A DNA stretch of 64,000 nt from JBJXGE01 sp046154185. Lineage in GTDB: Bacteria; Planctomycetota; UBA8108; UBA1146; JAJFFE01. Shown piece by piece: positions 51,465 through 59,233 of the stretch; position 1 is the stretch's first letter; every line of letters starts with the position of its first letter. The stretch lies in assembly GCA_046154185.1 (NCBI GenBank), contig JBJXGE010000097.1:1-64000 (forward strand), read 5' to 3'. Position numbers and translations under genes: made by a program. The notes under the pieces were generated by a model that was given only the letters and a program-made list of their open reading frames with translations, did not search any database and was not told where the DNA came from.

Positions 51465-53147
51465 GTATGTCGTTCTAAATGTCTCGTAGGCCTGGCGCTC
51501 TTCGGCCGTGATAAACTCGAGCGCGAGTTCGGCATTCGGCGTGAGAAACTCGAGCGTGCCGTGGACGCTGCAGGCGCCGCCGCGACCATCAGCGTTGAGC
51601 GCGTACTGGCCGCCGTCTGGGCAGTACAAGAGTTCGACCGGCAAGTCTTGCGATTCCACGAGTGTGGCCAACGTCGCGGCGTTGGCTTCTCCACGCATTT
51701 CGCGCCACGCCGTCGCTTGCGCGATAGTGCGCAGACTTGTCGAGCACTCGAGTCGGCGGCTCTCTCGCAACTTGATGCCCGGCCCGACGAGGCGGCGAAT
51801 GAAATCGTCCGAGAGGAAGAGGAACGCGCCCTCGCGCTCACCACTCGGCAACAGCGTGCGGACGTAGCGCCGATCAAGGCCGTCTTTCTGCGACTGGATC
51901 TTGGCGTCGAAGGCGTCGAGCGAGCGCTTGAGTCCGACAAGTGAATTCGCGACGAGTGCATAAGCATCGATCTGTGCTGAATAAGAACTGATTGAGCGAT
52001 CCGATGTGACGAGTCCAGTGATCTTGTGAATGCCGTGGAATGCCTCGGTACGCTGTGCGTCGGGGCGCCGCACGAGTGCTTCGAGTCGGTTTTTTTCCAA
52101 GTTGGCGGCAAAGACCGGCGGCGCTTTGAGCTCGAAAACAAGTGTGACGTCGGCGCCTTCGCGCAGGAATGGATCACCACCCGTCATGGCAACGCGGCCG
52201 ATCACCAACGGACCGATCGTGCGTGCGATGACGCTCGCCGGGAGACAGAGCTGCTGTTCGATGCGCGCTTTCACGCCGGAGTCATCAGCGCGCTCTTCGG
52301 CAAAGTGCAGGAGTGGGCTGCCCCAAGCATCCAGCCAATCCGCCAGTTCGATCAGTTCACTGAATGAAGCGGCTTCAAACGCATATTGATCGAGCGGCAG
52401 GAAGCGCTCGATCGCGTGGCCGCTCGGTTTTTTGTCGCCGATCATCTCCAACCAGGGATGGGACTTGATGGTGACTCCTTCGACCGACGCGAGCGGAATG
52501 TCCGCCGCGCCCCGCACGCGCGGAGTGGCGAGCAAGCGCTCGAGTTGTAACGATTCTTCGATGGCGGTTGCGCCCGTCGTCAAATCGAAGGTCGAAGCGT
52601 TGCGGAATCGGCCGGCCGGATTGTTCAAAAGCGGTGATCGGGTGGAATCGCCGGGACGATCCGTGGGAAAGAGCCGAGTCAGCGCGTAGCGCGCGAATCC
52701 CGTCGGCAACCAGTTCTTCGTGTCGAGCGTTTCGAGCGCGTGATGTGCGGCCTCGCGCCAGCGGTCCGGCAAAGTTGCATCGCTCACCGTCACGCTCGAC
52801 CAATCGACCGCGTAGTTGCGCCAGTGTTTATCGATTCGCAGCCGAAGCGAACGCGGCGCATCACCGCGCGCCCGCATGAAGAGCCAGTGGATGCGTTGTT
52901 CGGCAGTGCCTTCGGTCTTAGGGTGAACAAATAGCCAGACATCACCGCGGTCGCCCGCCGCGGACGCCCACCCATCGATCCGTGGAGTTGAATTGTCGAG
53001 CTCCAGACGCAGGCAGTAGTAGGTCGGGCCGTGATCGGGTGCATCAAAACGGCTGAACGCTCGGACCTGATCAGCGGCGCGGACCTGGCTTACTGACAGT
53101 AGCGCAAAGCCCAGCCATAGAATCCCCGTTGAAAGAAAACACCTCAT
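51462..53147 (-). CDS. N-terminal part of a large secreted protein of unknown function
   Basis: 561 residues; ATG 53147 and signal peptide (F-L-S-T-G-I-L-W-L-G-F-A-L-L-S-V, cleavage after V-R-A-A). Mixed alpha/beta content, no recognised domain; near its end is L-Y-C-P-D-G-G-Q-Y-A-L ... C-S-V-H-G, also present in variant form in the downstream half. It stops at TAG 51462 in the middle of apparently continuous coding sequence, so this is probably the truncated product of a nonsense-mutated gene. Alternatives are a sequencing error or amber suppression. Exported to the periplasm or beyond. Confidence 0.7.
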   Translation of the reverse strand: MRCFLSTGILWLGFALLSVSQVRAADQVRAFSRFDAPDHGPTYYCLRLELDNSTPRIDGWASAAGDRGDVWLFVHPKTEGTAEQRIHWLFMRARGDAPRSLRLRIDKHWRNYAVDWSSVTVSDATLPDRWREAAHHALETLDTKNWLPTGFARYALTRLFPTDRPGDSTRSPLLNNPAGRFRNASTFDLTTGATAIEESLQLERLLATPRVRGAADIPLASVEGVTIKSHPWLEMIGDKKPSGHAIERFLPLDQYAFEAASFSELIELADWLDAWGSPLLHFAEERADDSGVKARIEQQLCLPASVIARTIGPLVIGRVAMTGGDPFLREGADVTLVFELKAPPVFAANLEKNRLEALVRRPDAQRTEAFHGIHKITGLVTSDRSISSYSAQIDAYALVANSLVGLKRSLDAFDAKIQSQKDGLDRRYVRTLLPSGEREGAFLFLSDDFIRRLVGPGIKLRESRRLECSTSLRTIAQATAWREMRGEANAATLATLVESQDLPVELLYCPDGGQYALNADGRGGACSVHGTLEFLTPNAELALEFITAEERQAYETFRTTY

Positions 53148-53455
53148 GCGTGCTCCGTTCCCTTCATTTTTCTTGCGTTGCTAGTCTGTCGGGCTCCGCA
53201 AAGATCCGCAATCGCGCGTTGGGCGGGTGGAGAGCGTCATCGGTGAGTCTTCAACCCGTGCATATTTCACACCGCACCCTGGCGCCGCGCCGCGTCAATA
53301 ATGTCGACGTTTTGTGCGATGCACGCGTAGTTTTTGCTGTATGACATTTCGCATGCTGCCTCGGACGACTTGCGGTTCAGCGGCGAGCCGTCCCGATCAT
53401 CGCGAGTTTTCCGTAACGCGTACACCGTGGCGCGGCCGGAACGCGGCGCGCGGCG
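53148..53455. other. Intergenic region, no gene recognised
   Basis: 308 bases between the secreted-protein gene and the end of mutS. No RNA gene or coding frame seen. It should contain the promoter of the secreted-protein gene on the minus strand; no convincing boxes could be picked. Confidence 0.4.
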
Positions 53456-56143
53456 TCACGGTAGCAGCGACTTGAGTTCATCCAAGAATCGCAGCGCGTC
53501 CATCGGCGTGGTGCGCAGAATATCGAGCGCTCGCAACTTGCGATCGAGATCCTCGTAACCGCTTGAGAAGAGGTCGAGCTGTTGCGGCTTTTTCGCGCCG
53601 CCGGTCGGCGTTGAACTCGTGCTTGGCGGTTCCGGAATACTGCGTGCGCGGCCGTGCTCGAGTTCGAGTTGCGAGAGAATTTCGCGCGCGCGCGCGAGCA
53701 CGCGCTCGGGGATTCCGGCCAGGCGCGCGACGTGAATGCCGTACGCTTTGTCGGTGCCGCCCGGCACGATCTTGTGGAGGAAGACGATCTGGTCCTGCCA
53801 CTCACGCACGACCACGTTGAGATTGCGCGCGGCCGCCGGAAAACGAGTCTCGAGTTCGGTGAGTTCGTGATAGTGAGTGGCGAACAACGTCCGCGAGTGG
53901 CTATCGGCGAGCAGGTACTCGGCGGTAGCCCACGCTAGGCTGACGCCATCGAGGGTGCTCGTTCCCCGTCCGACTTCATCGAGGACCACGAGCGATCGCG
54001 CGGTCGCGTTATTGAGAATGCAGGCGGTCTCGATCATCTCGACCATGAAAGTCGATTGACCGCTGGCGATATCGTCGGCGGCGCCGACGCGCGTGAAAAT
54101 GCGATCGGCGATGCCGACGCGCGCGCGGCGCGCCGGCACGAATGAGCCGACTTGCGCGAGTAAGGTGATCAGTGCGGCTTGGCGAATATAGGTGCTTTTG
54201 CCAGCCATGTTCGGCCCAGTAATGATGGCGAGCGTGCCGTGTTCACCGCCGAGCGAGATGTCGTTGGGCGTGAAGTTCGTCGCGGCGGGGCCCCGCACGG
54301 CGGCGAGCACGGGGTGGCGACCCTCCTCGACTTCGAGCACCGGCTCTTCGACGATCTCAGGCGCGACATAGCTCTCCTCGCGCGCCACTGTCGCGAGCGC
54401 AAGACACGCATCGAGCGCGCCGAGCGCATCGCCCGCGCGCTGGAGCGGCTCGAGGTCTTCTTGGATCCGCGTGCGCACTTGCTGGAACAGCTCGAGTTCG
54501 AGTTTCTCGGCGCGCTCGCGGGCACCGAGGACGCGCTGCTCTTGCTCCTTCAAATGTTGCGTGACGTAGCGTTCGGCGCCTTTCACGGTTTGTTTGCGCA
54601 CATAGTCGGACGGGACTTTGCTCGCGTGCGATTGCGTCACTTCGAGGTAGTAGCCGAACACGCGGTTATACGCGACTTTCAAGTTCGGGATGCCGGTGCG
54701 CGCAATTTCGTCCTGTTGGAAGCGCGCGATCCAGCTCATGCCATCGCGTCCGATCGCGCGCAGTTCATCGAGTTCCGGCTCGTAGCCATCACGAATCACA
54801 CCGCCTTCCTTGATGGTGATCGGCGGCTCTTCGGTGATGGCGCGTTCGATGAGTTCCGTGATGGCGGCGAGGCGCGCGAGATCGAGCGCGGCGCGCACAT
54901 CGACGAGAAGCTGGTTTTCGCAGCCGTCGAGGGCGGTGTGAATGGTCGGCATGGCGCGCAGTGAACCGGCGAGCGATCGCAGATCGCGTCCGTTCACGCG
55001 ACCGAGTGGAAGACGGGCGCTCAAGCGCGCGATGTCGCGCACTTCGCCGAGTGCGGCGGTGAGGACGGCGGCGGTTTCGGCGTCGCGCTCGAGCGCGGCG
55101 ACCGCACCTTGGCGCGTGAGAATCGCGGTTCGCTCGACGAGCGGCGCGCACAACCATTCGCGCAATTGGCGCGCGCCCATGGCGGTGCGGGAGCGGTCGA
55201 GATGCGCGAGGAGCGAGCCGGCGCGAGCGCCGGTGCGCGCGACTTCGACGAGGTCGAGCGCGCGATACGTGGCGGCGTCGAGTCGCATGGTGCGAGTGCT
55301 CGCACCGGGCACGAGCCGCAAAATGTGCGGAAGCGCTTGGCGCTGCGTTTCGCGCAAATAGTGGATGAGCGCGCCAGCGGCGCTGAGGCCCGCGGTCAGA
55401 TGCTCGCAGCCGAAGCCTTCGAGAGTGCGCGTGCCGAAGTGTTGCAGTAATCGCTCGCGCGCGGTGGCGCGATCGAAATGCCATTCGGGAAACGGCGTCA
55501 GTGCGCAGCGTGCGTTGGCGCGTTCGAGCCACGCGAGTGGCGCGCAGTCGGGACGGCGCAGACCTTCCGCGTAGATGCACTCGGCGGGGCCGATGCGGAG
55601 TAGCGCTTCCTCGGTCGCGGCGGCGGTCGCGAAATCCTCGGCGTGAAATTTTCCGGTGGAGAGGTCGACCCAAGAGAGACCAAAGTTGGGCGGCGAGCTG
55701 CGCGTGGCTGGCGCCGAGCCGAGCGCGACCAAGTGTAAGGGGCGCTGGTCATCGAGGTTGCCTTCGTCGAGAAAAGTCCCGGGAGTCACGACTTGTACGA
55801 CGTCACGCTCGATGATGCCTTTGGCAGCGGCGGGATCCTGCAACTGATCACAAATCGCGACACGCTGACCGGCCTCCAGCAGTTTTCGCAAATAGGTATT
55901 GAGGGCGCGCACGGGGATACCCGCCATCGGGATGCGTTCGCCACTGCGATCCTTGCTGCGTGCGGTCAGCGCGATGCCGAGGATTTCCGCGCCGATGCGG
56001 GCGTCTTCGTAAAAAAACTCGTAGAAGTCGCCCATGCGAAACATCAGCAATTCGCTGGGATGCTTGCGCTTCGCTTCGAGGTATTGGCGCATCATCGGTG
56101 TGGCGTCGGACGAAATTGTCAGATTGTGTTCGGGTTGAATCAC
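53456..56143 (-). CDS. mutS: DNA mismatch repair protein MutS
   Basis: 895 residues, full length. Mismatch-recognition domain with the F-x-E wedge in G-D-F-Y-E-F-F, connector and lever domains, then the ATPase with Walker A G-P-N-M-A-G-K-S-T, Walker B V-L-D-E-V-G-R-G-T-S-T and the signature F-A-T-H-Y-H-E-L. The C-terminal tail has Q-Q-L-D-L-F, a beta-clamp-binding motif. It recognises mispairs and recruits MutL; mutL is not in the window. Transcribed alone, 125 bases downstream of the GspE-N gene on the same strand. Confidence 0.96.
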   Translation of the reverse strand: MIQPEHNLTISSDATPMMRQYLEAKRKHPSELLMFRMGDFYEFFYEDARIGAEILGIALTARSKDRSGERIPMAGIPVRALNTYLRKLLEAGQRVAICDQLQDPAAAKGIIERDVVQVVTPGTFLDEGNLDDQRPLHLVALGSAPATRSSPPNFGLSWVDLSTGKFHAEDFATAAATEEALLRIGPAECIYAEGLRRPDCAPLAWLERANARCALTPFPEWHFDRATARERLLQHFGTRTLEGFGCEHLTAGLSAAGALIHYLRETQRQALPHILRLVPGASTRTMRLDAATYRALDLVEVARTGARAGSLLAHLDRSRTAMGARQLREWLCAPLVERTAILTRQGAVAALERDAETAAVLTAALGEVRDIARLSARLPLGRVNGRDLRSLAGSLRAMPTIHTALDGCENQLLVDVRAALDLARLAAITELIERAITEEPPITIKEGGVIRDGYEPELDELRAIGRDGMSWIARFQQDEIARTGIPNLKVAYNRVFGYYLEVTQSHASKVPSDYVRKQTVKGAERYVTQHLKEQEQRVLGARERAEKLELELFQQVRTRIQEDLEPLQRAGDALGALDACLALATVAREESYVAPEIVEEPVLEVEEGRHPVLAAVRGPAATNFTPNDISLGGEHGTLAIITGPNMAGKSTYIRQAALITLLAQVGSFVPARRARVGIADRIFTRVGAADDIASGQSTFMVEMIETACILNNATARSLVVLDEVGRGTSTLDGVSLAWATAEYLLADSHSRTLFATHYHELTELETRFPAAARNLNVVVREWQDQIVFLHKIVPGGTDKAYGIHVARLAGIPERVLARAREILSQLELEHGRARSIPEPPSTSSTPTGGAKKPQQLDLFSSGYEDLDRKLRALDILRTTPMDALRFLDELKSLLP

Positions 56144-56268
56144 GCTGCTTGCTCACGAATTATGAACCCGTGGAAAACGGGAGTAGGACATTACGATGCG
56201 GCGGGATTGTAATAGGGATTCGCGCACGGAGAAGGGGAACGCAGAGCGCTCGAGAGCGTTCGGCGCGA

Positions 56269-56874
56269 TTAGCGGTCTTTCACGCTTTTCTCGGCTTGAT
56301 CGAAAATGGATTCCCACGTGCTATCCAGGGATTTCGTTGCGTGCTTGGCCGGGAGGGCCGCCGCCTGTGCGCCATGACCGCTGACAGTTCGGAGCCGATT
56401 GCGGCGCGTGGCCTCGATCGCCAGCAATTGCTCCTGGCTGAACTCGAAATGTGCACGTAGCAACTGTTCGACATCGCTCGTGGGCGAGAAGTAGTAGTAG
56501 GGGTCCTTGCCGATTTTCGTGCAGAATTCTTGCTCGACCGTTTCATTGGGGATATCGGCGAGCGCGATAATGACGGCGTTGCCGATGATCTCGAGCGGTG
56601 CGATGCGTTCCCTATAGAGGAACGCGCCATCGAAGAGATCAAGCAGCGCTGTGTCGACCTGATAGTGAGTCGGTCGGATGAAGGGCAATTGGTATTGCGT
56701 GCAAATGCAGCGCACGACATCGGTTTCGGTGATGACGCCTTGCCGCACGAGCACTTCGCCGACTGATTCGCCGGTTTGGGCTTGCGTGTCGAGCGCCACT
56801 TGCAACTGCTCGCGTGAGATGAGGTTCTCGGCCAGCAGAATCTCGCCAAACTTCCGTCGCCGGATCTTTTGCAT
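56269..56874 (-). CDS. Standalone MshEN/GspE N-terminal domain protein
   Basis: 201 residues from ATG 56874 (AAGGGAAG upstream; a GTG six codons earlier is possible). Residues about 3-150 match the N-terminal domain of type II secretion/type IV pilus ATPases: F-G-E-I-L-L-A-E-N-L-I-S-R-E-Q-L, V-G-E-V-L-V-R-Q-G-V-I-T-E, then L-P-F-I-R-P. No ATPase domain follows. Related MshEN domains bind cyclic di-GMP in some proteins, but the specific motif is not clearly present here. Could be an adaptor for a secretion or motility ATPase. Divergent from the RsbW/STAS pair. Confidence 0.8.
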   Translation of the reverse strand: MQKIRRRKFGEILLAENLISREQLQVALDTQAQTGESVGEVLVRQGVITETDVVRCICTQYQLPFIRPTHYQVDTALLDLFDGAFLYRERIAPLEIIGNAVIIALADIPNETVEQEFCTKIGKDPYYYFSPTSDVEQLLRAHFEFSQEQLLAIEATRRNRLRTVSGHGAQAAALPAKHATKSLDSTWESIFDQAEKSVKDR

Positions 56875-56947
56875 CCACTCGCTTCCCTTCACTCTAATCT
56901 AGGATGTGCGGCGCGTGCCGTCGAATGGCGGTGAGCGGCTTGGGCGT

Positions 56948-56977
56948 TTGACGCTTTGCGGAAACCCGAGTTACTCT
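56948..56977 (+). promoter_or_regulatory. Possible promoter of the RsbW/STAS pair
   Basis: TTGACG (56948-56953) with TACTCT at 56972-56977 (18-base spacer). The sequence after the -35 (TTGACGCTTT) is shared with the two promoters at 10118 and 18200. The -10 is weak. Confidence 0.35.
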
Positions 56978-57007
56978 TGCTACGGAGCAACCCCCGGGAG
57001 GCAAGCA

Positions 57008-57460
57008 ATGCAAGAATCCAAAGAAACCGTCGAAGTACCGCAGAACGCCACGATTATCGATGAGCGCGAGATCCCGAGCGATCCGGCGCTTGTGACGCCG
57101 CTGGTCGTGCGATTGGTGCAACGCCTCGAGGCCGAAGGTCTCATCGATAAGTCAAAAGTCAATAAGACCAAGCTTTGTCTCGATGAGGCGATCACCAACG
57201 CCGTGGTTCATGGCAACCAGTCTGATTTTTCCAAGCTCGTCCACATCTGGCTCTTCAGCGATGAGAGTTCGTGGGGCATCTTGATCAAGGACGAAGGCAA
57301 GGGATTCGACTTCAAGAAAGTATCCGAGCGCAAACCCGAAGAGAATCTCTGGGATGAGAACGGGCGTGGACTGCCGCTTCTGGATCTCTATATGGACGAG
57401 TGTTCATACTACGACGGTGGCGCGACGCTGCTACTGCGCCAGTATCTGCTGCATAAGTAA
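57008..57460 (+). CDS. RsbW/SpoIIAB-type anti-sigma-factor histidine-kinase-like ATPase
   Basis: 150 residues; ATG 57008 with GGGAGG upstream. HATPase_c domain over most of its length: N-box L-D-E-A-I-T-N-A-V-V-H-G-N, G1 box D-E-G-K-G-F-D, G2 box G-R-G-L-P-L-L. Such proteins phosphorylate a STAS-domain antagonist and, when free, bind a partner such as a sigma factor (partner switching). The STAS gene follows 20 bases downstream. No sigma factor or PP2C phosphatase is adjacent, so the output is unknown. Confidence 0.88.
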   Translation: MQESKETVEVPQNATIIDEREIPSDPALVTPLVVRLVQRLEAEGLIDKSKVNKTKLCLDEAITNAVVHGNQSDFSKLVHIWLFSDESSWGILIKDEGKGFDFKKVSERKPEENLWDENGRGLPLLDLYMDECSYYDGGATLLLRQYLLHK

Positions 57461-57480
57461 GCTTAGAAAGCGAGACGGAC

Positions 57481-57870
57481 ATGGGCACGAAGTCTGGCGA
57501 CGAGACCATTTCGCTGCGCACGCAGGGCACTGTGGTGATCGCGACGGTGCATGGCGGGTGTTTCCACGAAGAAAAGGCGATCCTGGCGACGCTCGAGAAA
57601 CTCGGTCAAGTGATTGATACCCGCAAGCACGTGCAGATGGTCCTCGACATGTCGACGATTTCGTACCTCTCGAGCGCGGGTTTGGGTCGGTTGGTGGCGC
57701 TCCTCAAGAAATCGATGGCCGGCGGCGGCTGTATCCATCTCGCAAACGTGCAACCGGAGATCCGCGAACTCTTCGACGTGATGCGTCTCAACAAGATCTT
57801 CAAAGTCTTCCAATCCGTCGACGAAGCCGTCAAATCCTTCACGCAAACTACAGCCTCAGAGACGGAATAA
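57481..57870 (+). CDS. STAS-domain anti-sigma-factor antagonist
   Basis: 129 residues, single STAS domain (SpoIIAA/RsbV-like): V-V-I-A-T-V-H-G-G strand, V-L-D-M-S-T-I-S-Y-L-S-S65-A-G-L-G with Ser65 aligned to the regulatory phosphoserine, and I-R-E-L-F-D-V-M-R-L-N-K-I-F. Unphosphorylated antagonist would release the partner of the upstream kinase. Forms a two-gene operon with it. Confident on family; the regulated process is unknown. Confidence 0.9.
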   Translation: MGTKSGDETISLRTQGTVVIATVHGGCFHEEKAILATLEKLGQVIDTRKHVQMVLDMSTISYLSSAGLGRLVALLKKSMAGGGCIHLANVQPEIRELFDVMRLNKIFKVFQSVDEAVKSFTQTTASETE

Positions 57871-57879
57871 ACCCTTTTT

Positions 57880-57921
57880 GGGTGGTGGGTTGCGGCGGGG
57901 CGGTGGGCGGCGGGTCGGGGG
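57880..57921 (+). other. G-quadruplex-type G-rich tract
   Basis: Five or more runs of at least three G (57880-57882, 57887-57889, 57897-57900, 57905-57907, 57912-57914, 57917-57921) with loops of 2-7 bases, on the coding strand 10 bases after the STAS stop. It is in the 236-base gap before the transposase gene and may act in RNA or DNA structure or simply reflect base-composition bias. Confidence 0.6.
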
Positions 57922-58106
57922 CGGAGGAGGCGCGGAGTTTGCGCGGCAGGCTAAAAACGCGGCGGGGGTGATGGGGAAATGCGCGGGACGCGGAGTGCAT
58001 CGGGGATTTCTCGCCAAAACCCGCCGAAAAGGGGCGTGCGAGAGGGTGCAGGGCAACGACACTCCCCAGGGTCGAATCGACGAGTCACCGCGAGCGCTTG
58101 GCCGAA

Positions 58107-59012
58107 TTACGCCGACGCGGCCGGCCGCATCGGTAGTGGGTAGACCTCCACCATCTGCCACGTCCCGTGGGGAAAACGCGTATCGCGGCGGCCGGCGCAA
58201 TACCAGTGCAATGCATCGTAGTACGCCCGCCGAAACTCGCGCTCGGCGTTCCGCATCGCGAAGTACCAACGACCACGGCCCGCGAAGCGCGGATTGAGTT
58301 GACCCATCGGCTCTCGATCCTTGGGTGCCGCTTCGCGCCGTTGCCGCATCACACCCCGCGCACCGAGAAATCGTCCGCCACTCTGCGCCACATGTTCGCG
58401 CGCCTCAGCCTCGACGGCGCCCACCTCCGTGCAAATTTGCGCCGCAACCTCCGCCGGCGTCTTCCCCTCGACCTCCGGCAGCGTCGTCGTGAACTCCACG
58501 ACCGGCGGCCAGCGCTCGCTCTTCGAAAAGAAGAACTTCGGCTTCGTCGCGCGAAACACCACCGGTGTCCCATCCGGCGTGAAGCTCGTCACGCCGGGCC
58601 ACTCGCGGTGGCTTTCCACTAGTCCCGCCGTCGTCACGTTCGCCAGCGTGTAAGCGATCTTCTCCGTCGTCGACGACCCGTCTTCCGGCAACCGCACCGA
58701 GCTGTACGCGCGGCGCCACCAAAACTCTCCGCTCTCGCGATAGTAACAATTGGTCGCTCGCGCCAAGAGACTGCTGAACCACTGCATAAACCTCGGTAGA
58801 CAGCGCCTCACGTCCTTGACGACCAAGTGAAAGTGATTCGACGTGAACTGAAACGCGTGCAGCACGACGCCGTAACGTCGCGCGGCCAGCCCGAGCAGAT
58901 ACAAAATCAGATTCTTGATTTCGGCGTCGGGCCGCAGTTTGAACAGGCGCCGCAGCGTGCGCTGCGTGATCAGATAGGTCGCGCCCGTCAGGATCAGTCG
59001 AGGCGGAGTCAT
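58107..59012 (-). CDS. RAYT-type (REP-associated tyrosine) transposase
   Basis: 301 residues; ATG 59012 with AGGA upstream. N-terminal Y1/HUH domain: G-A-T-Y-L-I-T-Q-R-T-L-R-R, the histidine pair in F-T-S-N-H-F-H-L-V-V, and a Tyr-containing helix further on (A-T-N-C-Y-Y-R-E-S-G-E-F-W), the usual place of the catalytic tyrosine. The C-terminal 100 residues are family-specific. RAYTs are domesticated relatives of IS200/IS605 transposases linked to REP hairpin elements. No REP is seen immediately beside it, but REP-like repeats occur at 22584-22996. Likely intact. Confidence 0.85.
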   Translation of the reverse strand: MTPPRLILTGATYLITQRTLRRLFKLRPDAEIKNLILYLLGLAARRYGVVLHAFQFTSNHFHLVVKDVRRCLPRFMQWFSSLLARATNCYYRESGEFWWRRAYSSVRLPEDGSSTTEKIAYTLANVTTAGLVESHREWPGVTSFTPDGTPVVFRATKPKFFFSKSERWPPVVEFTTTLPEVEGKTPAEVAAQICTEVGAVEAEAREHVAQSGGRFLGARGVMRQRREAAPKDREPMGQLNPRFAGRGRWYFAMRNAEREFRRAYYDALHWYCAGRRDTRFPHGTWQMVEVYPLPMRPAASA

Positions 59013-59233
59013 GCGTTCCTCCCGGCGTGGGGAACGCGTCTCTGGCCAGGTCGACGAATCCTAGCGGCGGGACGAATAATCACAATCCGCGCGAGCGTCG
59101 ACACCGTTCCCGATCGCCAAAACCTGCGCCCTTCGATTGACTTCCCGCCGCTCGCGATCGACATTTGCGAGCTACGTCGCCGCAACGGATCGGCGTCGAC
59201 TTCTCAAACCGCTAGTAAATCGCCGAGGACCGC

